51,746 nucleotides of DNA from positions 1 to 51,746 of the forward strand of contig CANJWG010000005.1 in NCBI GenBank assembly GCA_947478365.1. The letters run 5' to 3'. The notes under the pieces are model-generated. The model was not told where the DNA came from and searched no databases. It saw only the letters and a program-made list of their open reading frames with translations. Of the stretch, positions 33,243 to 42,106 are shown piece after piece (position 1 is the first letter of the stretch; each line of letters begins with the position of its first letter). This DNA is from Flavobacteriaceae bacterium. Lineage in GTDB: Bacteria; Bacteroidota; Bacteroidia; Flavobacteriales; Flavobacteriaceae. A program made the translations under genes and the position numbers.

Positions 33243-34452
33243 TTTTTCTTTCTAATAATGCCATATAGAAACCATCAAACCCAGTTTCTTGTGCTAAAAT
33301 TTTTGTTTCTTTAAGGAAGGTAAAGGATTTTCCGGTTTCAGTTGTTAAGAATCGCTTAATTTGTTCTTGATTCTCGCTAGGTAAGATAGAACAAGTAGCG
33401 TAAACTAACTTACCGCCTGGCTTGACTATTTTAGAATAGTTCTCTAAAACTTCGGCTTGCACTTTTTTTATATTGTCAATAAATTCAGGTTGCAATTTCC
33501 ATTTGGCATCTGGATTTCTTTTCAAAACTCCTAAACCACTACAAGGTGCGTCAATTAAAACTCTATCTGCCTTTTCATGCAGTTTTTTAATAACTTTTGT
33601 AGTGTCAATTATTCTATATTCGATATTAAAAGCACCGTTTCTTTTGGCTCTTAATTTCAATTGTTTTAGTTTGCTTTCATACAAATCCATAGCAATTAAT
33701 TGCCCTTTGTTTTGCATTAAGGAAGCCATATGTAACGTTTTTCCACCAGCACCAGCACAAGTATCAACTACTCTCATTCCAGGTTGAACGTCTAAGAATG
33801 CAGCTACTAATTGAGAGGATGCGTCTTGTACTTCGAACATTCCTTCTTTGAAAGCATCTGTTAAAAAAACATTCGCTCTTTCTTTCAACACTAATGCATC
33901 TGGTTGGTCTTTAAGAAATTCTGTTTCAATATTTAAATCCATCAAAAGAGAATGAAGTTTTTCCTTTGTTGATTTTAAAGTATTAACACGAAGGATAACT
34001 TTTGCAGGTTGGTTTTGAGCGGCAAGCTCTTTGGTCCAAAGTGATTCACCTAATTCTTTAATTCCCAATTCATCCATCCAGTCCGGAATAGATTCACGCA
34101 TTTTTCTAATTTTAGAAAGCTCGTCAAATCTTCCTTTTATTTTTCGTTCCGGAGTTCCTTCTAGCTGTCTCCAGTCAGGTATTGGATACCCTCTTAAAAC
34201 AGCCCAAACAGCAAACATTCTCCATAAATCTTCTCGGTTAAAAGGTTCTTTTACTTCAGCAATTTCAGCGTATAATCTTTTCCAACGAACGATTTCATAG
34301 ATAGTTTCTGCAACAAATTTACGGTCGGAACTTCCCCAACGTTTGTCTTTTTTCAAGGCACGAGCAACTACTTTATCAGCATAATCTCCTTCGTTGAAGA
34401 TAGCGTTTAAAGAGTCAATTGTTGTGTAAACTAAATTTCGATGTAATCGCAT
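33232..34452 (-). CDS. RsmB/NOP-type 16S rRNA (cytosine-5) methyltransferase
   Basis: A 406-residue protein of the RsmB (Sun/Fmu) class, which makes 5-methylcytosine in small-subunit rRNA (C967 in E. coli). It has an N-terminal RNA-binding domain and a C-terminal SAM domain with DTCAGAGGKTLHMA (motif I), the catalytic cysteine in DAPCSGLGVLKRNPD and a second cysteine in ATCSILPSENQ. I start at the ATG at 34452. The frame extends to a TTG at 34476, but that TTG overlaps the -7 box TATCTTTG, so it cannot be a normal start. It precedes the endonuclease gene by 18 bp. Target nucleotide assumed by homology. Confidence 0.9.
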   Translation of the reverse strand: MRLHRNLVYTTIDSLNAIFNEGDYADKVVARALKKDKRWGSSDRKFVAETIYEIVRWKRLYAEIAEVKEPFNREDLWRMFAVWAVLRGYPIPDWRQLEGTPERKIKGRFDELSKIRKMRESIPDWMDELGIKELGESLWTKELAAQNQPAKVILRVNTLKSTKEKLHSLLMDLNIETEFLKDQPDALVLKERANVFLTDAFKEGMFEVQDASSQLVAAFLDVQPGMRVVDTCAGAGGKTLHMASLMQNKGQLIAMDLYESKLKQLKLRAKRNGAFNIEYRIIDTTKVIKKLHEKADRVLIDAPCSGLGVLKRNPDAKWKLQPEFIDNIKKVQAEVLENYSKIVKPGGKLVYATCSILPSENQEQIKRFLTTETGKSFTFLKETKILAQETGFDGFYMALLERKKEI

Positions 34453-34473
34453 AATGTAAAAAAAATAAGCGTG

Positions 34474-34481
34474 CAAAGATA
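34474..34481 (-). promoter_or_regulatory. Promoter -7 box upstream of the rRNA methyltransferase
   Basis: Minus-strand TATCTTTG matches TAnnTTTG exactly and lies 21 bp before the ATG at 34452. It decides the start, because the longer TTG-initiated frame begins inside it. Confidence 0.6.
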
Positions 34482-34544
34482 TTCCTTTTTTGTTATACCC
34501 ACTTAAATTTAAATAGCTAAAAAAGGAATAGATTATTTATTCTT

Positions 34545-34552
34545 TATATTTG
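34545..34552 (+). promoter_or_regulatory. Promoter -7 box upstream of the T9SS hydrolase
   Basis: TATATTTG matches TAnnTTTG, 23 bp before the TTG start at 34576. With the minus-strand box at 34474-34481 it forms a divergent promoter pair. Confidence 0.5.
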
Positions 34553-34575
34553 AAATTCTAAATACAATATTCAAA

Positions 34576-35754
34576 TTGAAAACAATTAAATTTTCTATTA
34601 TCCTGCTACTACTATTTTTTATTCAATTAGTTGCTTCTCAACCTTTTCAAATTGGACATACAACTATTAATTTTACTGATACATCTAGAAGTAATAGAGT
34701 AATTGCAACAGAAATATATTATCCATCGGATATTGCTGGTGATAATGTTGCAATGACAACTTTAACTTCTGTTACATTTCCGGTATTGAGTTTTGGCCAT
34801 GGTTTTGTTATGACTTGGGATGCGTACCAAAACTATTGGAGTTTTTTAGTGCCCAATGGTTATATAATGGTTCTTCCAAAAACAGAAGGTTCTTTCTCTC
34901 CATCTCATCTAGATTTTGGCAAAGATTTATCTTTTGTATTAGAGCGAATGAGCATTTTAGGAAATACTTCATCTTCTATTTTTTACAATAGAATAAGTTC
35001 TATGAATGCTGTTATGGGTCATAGTATGGGTGGTGGAGCTTCTTTTTTAGCAGCTCAATTAAATCCAAATATTAAAACATTAGTTAATTTTGCGGCAGCA
35101 GAAACAAATCCTTCTGCTATTCAAGCTGCAGCAACTATTTCCATTCCTTCTTTGGTATTTTCCGGAGTTAATGATTGTGTAACACCATCTAATACGAATC
35201 AAATTCCTATGTATAATGGTTTAATTAGTAATTGTAAAACATTAATTAATATTATCGGAGGTAGTCATTGTCAAATGGCAAATAGTAATACTTTATGTAG
35301 TTTTGGTGAAGCAAGTTGTAGTCCGACTGCAACCATTAGTAGAAGTGCTCAACACACTAAAATTTTCAATTATTTGTTGCCATGGCTAGAGTTTCAATTG
35401 AAAGGAAATTGTTTTCAAGGAAATGCTTTTGATACTCAAATACTAGTAGATAATACTATTATATTCCAAAAAAACTGTATTCAATGTAATAATTTGAATT
35501 TGGATAATTTAAATGTCAATAATGAGATTAAAGTATCGCCCAATCCTGCAAAAGATTTTATAAATATTACAGGAGTAAATGGAATGAGGTATCAAATTAA
35601 AATTTATGATATTTCAGCTAAACTTATTTTAACAAAAGAATTTACGACTGAAACTACAATAGAAACATCAATTTTGTCAAAAGGAATATATACTTATTCT
35701 ATTGAAAATAACAATCAAGAAAGTAGTGTTGGAAAATTTTGTAAAGGGTATTAA
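34576..35754 (+). CDS. Secreted alpha/beta hydrolase with T9SS sorting domain
   Basis: A 392-residue exported hydrolase. A signal peptide (about 1-21) is followed by an alpha/beta-hydrolase domain (about 25-280) with the nucleophile elbow GHSMGGG (in AVMGHSMGGGASF), a catalytic histidine candidate in IIGGSHCQM, and a SFGHGFVMTWDAYQNYW oxyanion region. The fold resembles chlorophyllase or platelet-activating-factor acetylhydrolase types. The C-terminal ~70 residues form a T9SS type A sorting domain (VSPNPAKDFINITG and a KGIYTYSIE end). The start codon is TTG. It is convergent with kup, with stops two bases apart. The substrate is unknown; lipase, esterase or polyester hydrolase are possible. 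Confidence 0.82.
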   Translation: MKTIKFSIILLLLFFIQLVASQPFQIGHTTINFTDTSRSNRVIATEIYYPSDIAGDNVAMTTLTSVTFPVLSFGHGFVMTWDAYQNYWSFLVPNGYIMVLPKTEGSFSPSHLDFGKDLSFVLERMSILGNTSSSIFYNRISSMNAVMGHSMGGGASFLAAQLNPNIKTLVNFAAAETNPSAIQAAATISIPSLVFSGVNDCVTPSNTNQIPMYNGLISNCKTLINIIGGSHCQMANSNTLCSFGEASCSPTATISRSAQHTKIFNYLLPWLEFQLKGNCFQGNAFDTQILVDNTIIFQKNCIQCNNLNLDNLNVNNEIKVSPNPAKDFINITGVNGMRYQIKIYDISAKLILTKEFTTETTIETSILSKGIYTYSIENNNQESSVGKFCKGY

Positions 35755-35756
35755 AT

Positions 35757-37721
35757 TTAATTAATCCTTGTCATCTCAAATTTTTCTGGAGCATGAAGAA
35801 CCATCGGGAATTGCTCAACTTTTACAGAGCTACTGTCTAAACCAAATCCTTTTTCTTCAGACAAACTCAGTTTTTTAAGGATGAAATAACTATTCATTAC
35901 TATTTTTTCAAAGAAAGTCAAATCACTATCGTTGGATAAGAACTTTTCAGAAAGTACAAATTTGAAGTCACCAATGATGTTATTTTTGTTAAGAGATTCA
36001 TATCGACTTGTAACATCAACTTCGCCATTTTGAACCATATCTCTAATTACTTCTTTGAACATTAAGTTGATTTTAGTTGGTTCTCTAAAACCCAAATTGA
36101 AATCTATTCGATACAAATCATCTTTAATAATTTCGGCAACTCGATATTCTCTTCTGTAAGGCTCACTTAAAATATTAACATGTATAAACCAATACATATC
36201 GGCACGTTTTGGTCTCTTTTGAAGTATAGAATACATCACTTTTTCCTCAATTTCATCGGTTCTAGTTGAGTTGGTCATATAAATCAAATGCGTGGCATAT
36301 TTTGGAATAGACAAATCAACACTTAACTCTGCGAGTACTTTTTTATAACTATCTATTTTGACAATTTTAGTGTAGGCTTTGCTGATTTTTTTTGCCAAAA
36401 ACCATATAGTCATAATGCCTATCAATAGGCAAGCTATGATTAAAGTTACGTAACCACCATGAGGGAATTTATCCAAATTGGCAATCAGAAAACTGATTTC
36501 TATTCCTAAGTACAAAGTGATTATAACTCCAATAATAACCCAGGAAATTCTTTTCATTATCAAATAATAATTCAGTAGAATCGTCGTCATTATCATGCAA
36601 AGTACGATTGCTAAACCATAGGCAGCTTCCATATTTCCTGATTCTTTAAAGTGAAGTACAATTCCAACACAACCAATAAACAAAAGCCAGTTTATAGATG
36701 GAATATATAATTGGCCTTTCAAATCGGTAGGATATTTTATTCTTACTTTTGGCCAAAAGTTTAATCTCATAGCTTCATTTATTAAGGTAAATGAACCACT
36801 AATTAATGCTTGGGAGGCAATAACCGCAGCCATTGTCGCTATAATAATTCCGATTGGCTGAAACCAACTTTCCATAATTAAGTAAAATGGATTGGCATTT
36901 TTTCCACCTAAATTCATCAAAGTATCACCTTTGTGTTTTATTAAATAAGCACCTTGGCCAAAGTAGTTTAGTACTAAAGTTGTTTTTACAAAAATCCAAC
37001 TGATTCTAATATTTTTTCGACCACAGTGTCCCATGTCCGAATACAAAGCTTCCGCACCAGTTGTACATAAAAACACGAAACCTAATACGTAAAATCCATC
37101 AGGATGAATTTTTAATAAATGATAGGCATAATAGGGATTTAGTGCATGGAAAACTTGAAGGTTAGAGCTAATTTGTATAATGCCAAGAATCCCAAGCATG
37201 CTGAACCAAACAAGCATCATAGGTGCAAAAAATTTACCTACTAATTTGGTTCCAAATTGTTGTATGGTAAACAACACAAATAGAATTCCAATTACAATTG
37301 GAACGGTATTAATACTTGGATAAAAGGTTCTGATTCCTTCTACAGCAGATGATACAGAAATGGGAGGTGTAATAATTCCATCGGCCAAAAGTGCACTCCC
37401 TCCAATAATAGCAGGCACAATTAACCATTGAATTTTGGTTCTTTTTACTAAGGCATATAAGGCAAAAATTCCGCCTTCACCATGGTTGTCAGCACTTAAA
37501 GTGATAATAACATATTTTAAAGTAGTTTGTAATGTCAGTGTCCAAAAGATACAAGACAATCCACCTAAAATAATATCTTCATTTATAACGTGTTGTAAAC
37601 CAACTATGGCTTTCATAACATACAATGGAGAAGTTCCTATATCGCCATAAATAATCCCTAAAGTAATAAGTAATCCTGCAACACTAAGTTTGCTGTGAAG
37701 TTGGTGATTATGGGAATTCAT
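35757..37721 (-). CDS. kup: Kup-type potassium uptake protein
   Basis: A 654-residue K+ transporter of the KUP/HAK family, with about 12 membrane helices in the first ~440 residues and a C-terminal cytoplasmic domain. The N-terminus carries the family's GDIGTSPLYV motif (residues about 25-34), followed by DNHGEGGIFALYALV and GSALLADGIITPPISV, all KUP signatures. It takes up potassium, probably with protons. It has its own promoter box 24 bp upstream and is convergent with the T9SS hydrolase, 2 bp apart at the stops. The following gene (CpxP-like) is 74 bp upstream on the same strand. Confidence 0.93.
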   Translation of the reverse strand: MNSHNHQLHSKLSVAGLLITLGIIYGDIGTSPLYVMKAIVGLQHVINEDIILGGLSCIFWTLTLQTTLKYVIITLSADNHGEGGIFALYALVKRTKIQWLIVPAIIGGSALLADGIITPPISVSSAVEGIRTFYPSINTVPIVIGILFVLFTIQQFGTKLVGKFFAPMMLVWFSMLGILGIIQISSNLQVFHALNPYYAYHLLKIHPDGFYVLGFVFLCTTGAEALYSDMGHCGRKNIRISWIFVKTTLVLNYFGQGAYLIKHKGDTLMNLGGKNANPFYLIMESWFQPIGIIIATMAAVIASQALISGSFTLINEAMRLNFWPKVRIKYPTDLKGQLYIPSINWLLFIGCVGIVLHFKESGNMEAAYGLAIVLCMIMTTILLNYYLIMKRISWVIIGVIITLYLGIEISFLIANLDKFPHGGYVTLIIACLLIGIMTIWFLAKKISKAYTKIVKIDSYKKVLAELSVDLSIPKYATHLIYMTNSTRTDEIEEKVMYSILQKRPKRADMYWFIHVNILSEPYRREYRVAEIIKDDLYRIDFNLGFREPTKINLMFKEVIRDMVQNGEVDVTSRYESLNKNNIIGDFKFVLSEKFLSNDSDLTFFEKIVMNSYFILKKLSLSEEKGFGLDSSSVKVEQFPMVLHAPEKFEMTRIN

Positions 37722-37744
37722 AAATAGTTATTAAAAAACGGATA

Positions 37745-37752
37745 CAAATGTA
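37745..37752 (-). promoter_or_regulatory. Promoter -7 box upstream of kup
   Basis: Minus-strand TACATTTG matches TAnnTTTG, 24 bp before the kup ATG. A TTG lies 15 bp further upstream, slightly closer than the usual 17-23 bp. Confidence 0.5.
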
Positions 37753-37795
37753 CTATATTTTTAAAATCAATTTCTTCTTTCCCGGTTTAATTTTT

Positions 37796-38257
37796 TTATT
37801 TACCCAATTTCCTGTCGCGGTATTGTTGCAATAATTTTCGATTGAAGTTTTCTTCCGCTTTTTTGAGTTTCAGAATTTTTATCGGAGAAATTACCCCTTT
37901 TAAACTGCCCACAAATTTCTTTTTTAACTGATATAATTCGTCTTCATTGCTTTCCATTTGATTTAATAATGCTGCCGCGTCTTTATCTGATAATTTATCA
38001 AAAGAATCATCATCCATTCTGTTAAAATAGCCTTTTAGCTTTTGCGTTTTAATTTCCTGTTGTTTGTCTTCAAATGCATTGAACAAGGGCCAAAATTTGG
38101 AAGCTTCATCCGGAGTCAATGACAATTCACTTGTTATGAAAGCTACTTTTAGGGATTTAATTTGCTCTTTCTTTTTGCGAATAAACGGACCATCTTGAGC
38201 AATAGCATTTAAGGAAATTAAAGCTATAATTAGTAAAAGTATTTTTGAGGTTTTCAT
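37796..38257 (-). CDS. Periplasmic helical protein, Spy/CpxP-like context
   Basis: A 153-residue exported protein with a signal peptide (about 1-20) and a helical, charged body. The segment LSLTPDEASKFWPLFNAFEDKQ and the terminal NRKLLQQYRDRK resemble the LTXXQ-rich helical proteins that sense or buffer envelope stress (Spy/CpxP-like). It starts 4 bp after the anti-sigma-like gene, so it is the third gene of an ECF sigma operon; a periplasmic stress sensor in such an operon fits a feedback role. The family assignment is tentative, based on overall composition and context. Confidence 0.6.
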   Translation of the reverse strand: MKTSKILLLIIALISLNAIAQDGPFIRKKKEQIKSLKVAFITSELSLTPDEASKFWPLFNAFEDKQQEIKTQKLKGYFNRMDDDSFDKLSDKDAAALLNQMESNEDELYQLKKKFVGSLKGVISPIKILKLKKAEENFNRKLLQQYRDRKLGK

Positions 38258-38261
38258 AGTG

Positions 38262-38681
38262 TTAGTCTATTATGTATTGTTCTAAATTTGAGTTGGTTTT
38301 TAAAGCATCTTCGATGGCTGTATCTTCTATATTAAATTCAAGTTTAATATTATCTAAATCTTCTTGTTGTAATAAATTTACAATTTCTTCTTCAGAAATA
38401 TTTGATTGATAGGCTATGTAATTCTCCAAAGTTGCAGAATCAATTTCTTCTTTTTGGGTTGAATATTTAGTATATATTGGAATAGACAGCATCAGAATAA
38501 GAATGGCTACCGCAGCATAGTGCCAAGTTTTACGATAACTAAAAATTGAAACAACCTTCGGTTCTTGCTCTGGTAACTGTGCTAAAATTTTCTCCGAGAA
38601 TGTATCAAAATAGCTATCAGGTATTGTAAATCCTGAAGTTATTTTAGGGTCATTTTCTAAATTAAATTTTTTTATGTGCAT
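38262..38681 (-). CDS. Single-pass membrane protein, probable anti-sigma factor
   Basis: A 139-residue protein with a cytoplasmic N-terminus of about 50 residues, one membrane helix (about 52-70, AAVAILILMLSIPIY) and a periplasmic C-terminus. It starts 24 bp after the ECF sigma gene and is followed by the CpxP-like gene after 4 bp. This topology and position are typical of anti-sigma factors. No HXXXCXXC zinc motif is present. Role inferred from context. Confidence 0.65.
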   Translation of the reverse strand: MHIKKFNLENDPKITSGFTIPDSYFDTFSEKILAQLPEQEPKVVSIFSYRKTWHYAAVAILILMLSIPIYTKYSTQKEEIDSATLENYIAYQSNISEEEIVNLLQQEDLDNIKLEFNIEDTAIEDALKTNSNLEQYIID

Positions 38682-38705
38682 TTGACAAATGTTTAGTTAA
38701 ATGGT

Positions 38706-39248
38706 TTAATTCGTTTTTACAAATTCTTCAATTTTCTTAACAGCGTGATGATACGATGCTTTTAAAGCACCCACAGATGTTCCGAGAATCTCTGAAAGTT
38801 CTTCATATTTTAGTTCTTCGTAATATTTCATTTTGAAAACTAGTTGTTGTTTTTCGGGTAATAAGGCAACTGCTTTTTGCAGCTTTATTTGAATTTCATT
38901 ACCATCAAAATAAGTATCCGCTTTTAGATTATCCACAATCTTGGTTTTCATGGCTTCACTAGTAGTTCCATTTCGTTTGGCTTTCTGATTGATAAAAGTA
39001 ATAGCTTCATTAGTCGCAATCCGATACATCCAGGAAAACAATTTGCTTTCTCCTTTGAAATCTTTTAAATATTGAAATACCTTGACAAAAGTATTTTGCA
39101 AAACATCATCAGCATCATCGTGATTTAAAACAATATTTCGTATGTGATTATACAGCGGTCGTTGATAATCTAGCAAGAGTTTTTTAAACGCAATATTCTG
39201 CGTTTTTGGATTTAATAATTCTTGTATAAAATCCTTTTCGTCTTGCAA
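38706..39248 (-). CDS. RNA polymerase sigma factor, ECF type
   Basis: A 180-residue ECF sigma factor. Region 2 is seen as DDADDVLQNTFVKVFQYLKDF and FSWMYRIATNEAITFINQ (about 40-95), and region 4 as YEELKYEELSEILGTSVGALKASYHHAVKKI at the C-terminus. The start is a TTG at 39248; no ATG precedes the conserved region. A TAnnTTTG-like box (minus-strand TAACTTTG, 39246-39253) overlaps that TTG, so the transcript would be leaderless or the box is fortuitous. It forms an operon with the membrane protein and the CpxP-like protein downstream. Confidence 0.9.
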   Translation of the reverse strand: MQDEKDFIQELLNPKTQNIAFKKLLLDYQRPLYNHIRNIVLNHDDADDVLQNTFVKVFQYLKDFKGESKLFSWMYRIATNEAITFINQKAKRNGTTSEAMKTKIVDNLKADTYFDGNEIQIKLQKAVALLPEKQQLVFKMKYYEELKYEELSEILGTSVGALKASYHHAVKKIEEFVKTN

Positions 39249-39305
39249 AGTTAAAATTTAGCTTGTTGGAATAAAGATAACAGAAAAGGTTTAATCGATT
39301 TATAA

Positions 39306-40391
39306 TTAGGGAGTTTCCGATGAAGGTTTGGCCATGTCTGTAGATTCAACAACTGGTTCTGGTAACGATATCGCTTTTGGGAAAACCGGAATATAAATCT
39401 CCGTAATCCATTTAGAAGGTTGTTTGATATTATCAATTGTTTTGACATAAACTTCAGTGTAGTTTCCAGCAAAGTTTTCTTTTAAACCATTTTCGGCTAT
39501 ATACTTTTTGGCTTTTGACCATGCTTCTTTACTATGCGAATAATCACCTATTAAGGTAGTTTTTAAACAAGTAAAAGCTATAATTTCTCCTGAAACTACA
39601 TCGCTTCCTTCGGAAATAGAAATTTGTTGTCTAACTGGAATACAAACTGAAATGGTCGCAAAATCATTGGCTACATCATATTTGTCGTAGTTAACAAATG
39701 GATTTCCTGCCATTGGAATTTTATTCTTTGTGAAAAAATGAACCATTTGTGCCATAATAATTTTGGTGTTTTTACTAACGCTTTTTATATGACAAGAAAC
39801 AGTTTGTTTCAAACAAAAACCCAATGGTCTTTGCACAATTCCATTCACTTTAATCGAATAGGTTTTCATTTCGTAATTCAAGGTTTTATCTAGATTACGG
39901 AAGCTTTTTTCATAAATATCTCCTAAAACTGAGCTTATTCCTCCTTTAAAAAAAGCGGAGATTTTGGTCATAATATCCATTTTACCTTTACAATAAACGG
40001 TTACTTTAGTCCCTCCAATCGTATCTTTGAATTTCCATGAAATAGCAGCTTTTGTTCCGTTGAAGTTAATCTTTTGAGCAAGACTATCATTTTCTTTTAC
40101 AAATACCGTTTTAATATCGCCATCATCGGAACCGCTTTCAAAAGCAAATTTTGCTCCAACACCAATAGTTTTTGCATCATAATCAAATTTGATGTCAGAT
40201 TCTTTCTGCATCCACGAACCAAACGTCTCCCAATTTTTATAATCATTTATATAGTCAAAAACAGTACTTTTTTGTGTCTTTACAATACTACTCTTAGAAA
40301 CCTCAAAGTCACCTTTTTGAGTGGCTAAATAAACTGTAGTTCCAAGTATGGATAAAAGTAAAAGTAAGAAAATATATTTTAAAATTCTCAT
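39306..40391 (-). CDS. SRPBCC and GyrI-like domain protein
   Basis: A 361-residue protein with an N-terminal membrane anchor (about 1-22), an SRPBCC-type ligand-binding domain (about 28-170, VFDYINDYKNWETFGSW) and a second domain (about 175-335) that resembles GyrI-like/AraC effector-binding modules (PVRQQISISEGSDVVSGEI, EAWSKAKKYIAENGLK). Such proteins bind small hydrophobic molecules. I start at the ATG at 40391; the longer frame from the GTG at 40415 begins at the -7 box. It lies upstream of the ECF sigma gene by 57 bp and is divergent from the SAM methyltransferase gene. Function unknown. Confidence 0.7.
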   Translation of the reverse strand: MRILKYIFLLLLLSILGTTVYLATQKGDFEVSKSSIVKTQKSTVFDYINDYKNWETFGSWMQKESDIKFDYDAKTIGVGAKFAFESGSDDGDIKTVFVKENDSLAQKINFNGTKAAISWKFKDTIGGTKVTVYCKGKMDIMTKISAFFKGGISSVLGDIYEKSFRNLDKTLNYEMKTYSIKVNGIVQRPLGFCLKQTVSCHIKSVSKNTKIIMAQMVHFFTKNKIPMAGNPFVNYDKYDVANDFATISVCIPVRQQISISEGSDVVSGEIIAFTCLKTTLIGDYSHSKEAWSKAKKYIAENGLKENFAGNYTEVYVKTIDNIKQPSKWITEIYIPVFPKAISLPEPVVESTDMAKPSSETP

Positions 40392-40414
40392 GAATATATG
40401 TTTATAAAGTGCCA

Positions 40415-40422
40415 CAAAGTTA
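40415..40422 (-). promoter_or_regulatory. Promoter -7 box upstream of the SRPBCC gene
   Basis: Minus-strand TAACTTTG matches TAnnTTTG and lies 23 bp before the ATG at 40391. It faces the plus-strand box at 40448-40455, 25 bp away. Confidence 0.5.
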
Positions 40423-40447
40423 TGAATTTTATAGTACTAAAATTGAT

Positions 40448-40455
40448 TATATTTG
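40448..40455 (+). promoter_or_regulatory. Promoter -7 box upstream of the SAM methyltransferase
   Basis: TATATTTG matches TAnnTTTG, 21 bp before the ATG at 40477. Confidence 0.5.
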
Positions 40456-40476
40456 CATGCATTCTGATTTTAATAG

Positions 40477-42081
40477 ATGAAAACAAAAAGTGAACTTCGT
40501 GGAATTTTATTTAGGCATTTAGACGGAATCGTAACTATTCCTTCTGCGTATTCTTTACACAAGAAAGGTGTTTTAGACTTTATACTGCAACAGCAAAAAG
40601 TATCGCTTTATGAACTAACTGAAAAGTTTAATGCTAACGAAGGATATCTTAATGTTGCCCTTCGAGTTCTAGCTTCTCAAGGTTGGCTTGTTCAAAATAT
40701 AGACAACCAAAAGGATGAAATTACTTTTACAACAAATGATAAAAGTGAAACGGCTTTTTCATTGATTCCACTGTATAAAGAAGCTTTCAGTTTAATGCAG
40801 TTTTCAGAGCATTTTCATCCAAGAAAATTTGAAGTAGAACCTTTTGAAATGCTCAATGAATTGTTTTTAAAATACAAATCAAACTTTGGAATTCAGCCTG
40901 CCAAAGATGCTAAAATTAGAAATATTCAGGAACAGATTTTATATCATATAGAAGGGGTGTTAGTTGGGCCAACGATTGTAATGCTTGGTATGACCGGTAT
41001 GTTTCATAAATATTTTATGGAAACTTCTTTCCGTCCGGAAGAATTTCATAAAAAACCGGAATGCTTCAAGGAAATACTCGATTTCCTATCACATTTAGAT
41101 TGGTTTGTCAATAAAAATAATAATTACCAATTCACTGAAACAGGTTTGTTTTATGCTAAAAGAGCAGCTGCTTATGGCGTTACAGTTTCATATATTCCAA
41201 CGCTAAGAAAAATGGACGAATTGCTTTTTGGCAATCCTTCTATACTAAGAAATATAGGCGAACATGAAGAAGAATTGCACGTTGATCGAAAAATGAATGT
41301 TTGGGGAAGCGGAGGTGCTCATGCCGAATACTTCAAAATTGTTGATCAAATCATCATCGAACTATTCAATCGTCCTATTTACGAACAACCTACCGGAATT
41401 CTTGATATGGGTTGTGGAAATGGTGCTTTTTTAGAACACATGTTTGATGTGATTGAACGCCAAACAGCCAGAGGCAGAATGCTAGACGAGCATCCTTTGT
41501 TTTTAGTCGGTGTCGATTACAATGAAGCGGCAATTAAAGTGACGAGAGCTAATTTAATCAAAGCGGATATTTGGGCCAAAGTAATTTGGGGCGACATTGG
41601 CAGGCCTCAATTATTAGCTGAGACACTTAAGGAAGATTACAAAATAGATTTAAAAGAATTGCTTAACGTAAGGACCTTTTTAGACCACAACCGAATTTGG
41701 GAAACGCCAACAGTTAAAACACCAACCAGAATAAGTACTTCAACAGGAGCTTTTGCAAATCGAGGCAAAAGAATAAGCAATGCGGAAGTGGAGGATAATT
41801 TATTGGAACACTTGAAAAAATGGTCACCATTTGTAGAAAAGTTTGGTTTATTATTAATAGAACTTCATACAATTGCTCCAGAATTGACAGCTAATAACCT
41901 TGGAAGAACAGCTGCTACAGCTTATGACGCAACACATGGTTTTTCCGATCAGTATATTGTTGAGATTGACGTATTGCATAAAATTGCCGAAGAGGCAGGT
42001 TTGTTTTCAGATACCAATGTGTTTACTAAATTTCCAAATTCGGATTTTGCAACGGTAAGTGTGAATCTGTTAAGAGGCTAA
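40477..42081 (+). CDS. Large SAM-dependent methyltransferase
   Basis: A 534-residue protein. The first ~90 residues look like a winged-helix/dimerisation domain (LHKKGVLDFILQQQKVSLYE, NEGYLNVALRVLASQGWL), as in O-methyltransferases. A second similar helical domain spans about 140-260. The catalytic Rossmann domain has motif I ILDMGCGNGAFLEHMF at about 307-322 and VGVDYNEAAIKVTRANL as motif II. Length and domain order resemble the AprA/MT2-like methyltransferases of natural product assembly lines more than simple small-molecule methyltransferases, but no biosynthetic genes are nearby. It has its own divergent promoter with the SRPBCC gene. The substrate is unknown. Confidence 0.75.
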   Translation: MKTKSELRGILFRHLDGIVTIPSAYSLHKKGVLDFILQQQKVSLYELTEKFNANEGYLNVALRVLASQGWLVQNIDNQKDEITFTTNDKSETAFSLIPLYKEAFSLMQFSEHFHPRKFEVEPFEMLNELFLKYKSNFGIQPAKDAKIRNIQEQILYHIEGVLVGPTIVMLGMTGMFHKYFMETSFRPEEFHKKPECFKEILDFLSHLDWFVNKNNNYQFTETGLFYAKRAAAYGVTVSYIPTLRKMDELLFGNPSILRNIGEHEEELHVDRKMNVWGSGGAHAEYFKIVDQIIIELFNRPIYEQPTGILDMGCGNGAFLEHMFDVIERQTARGRMLDEHPLFLVGVDYNEAAIKVTRANLIKADIWAKVIWGDIGRPQLLAETLKEDYKIDLKELLNVRTFLDHNRIWETPTVKTPTRISTSTGAFANRGKRISNAEVEDNLLEHLKKWSPFVEKFGLLLIELHTIAPELTANNLGRTAATAYDATHGFSDQYIVEIDVLHKIAEEAGLFSDTNVFTKFPNSDFATVSVNLLRG

Positions 42082-42106
42082 CTTGTCATTCCCCTGAATG
42101 CATGAA

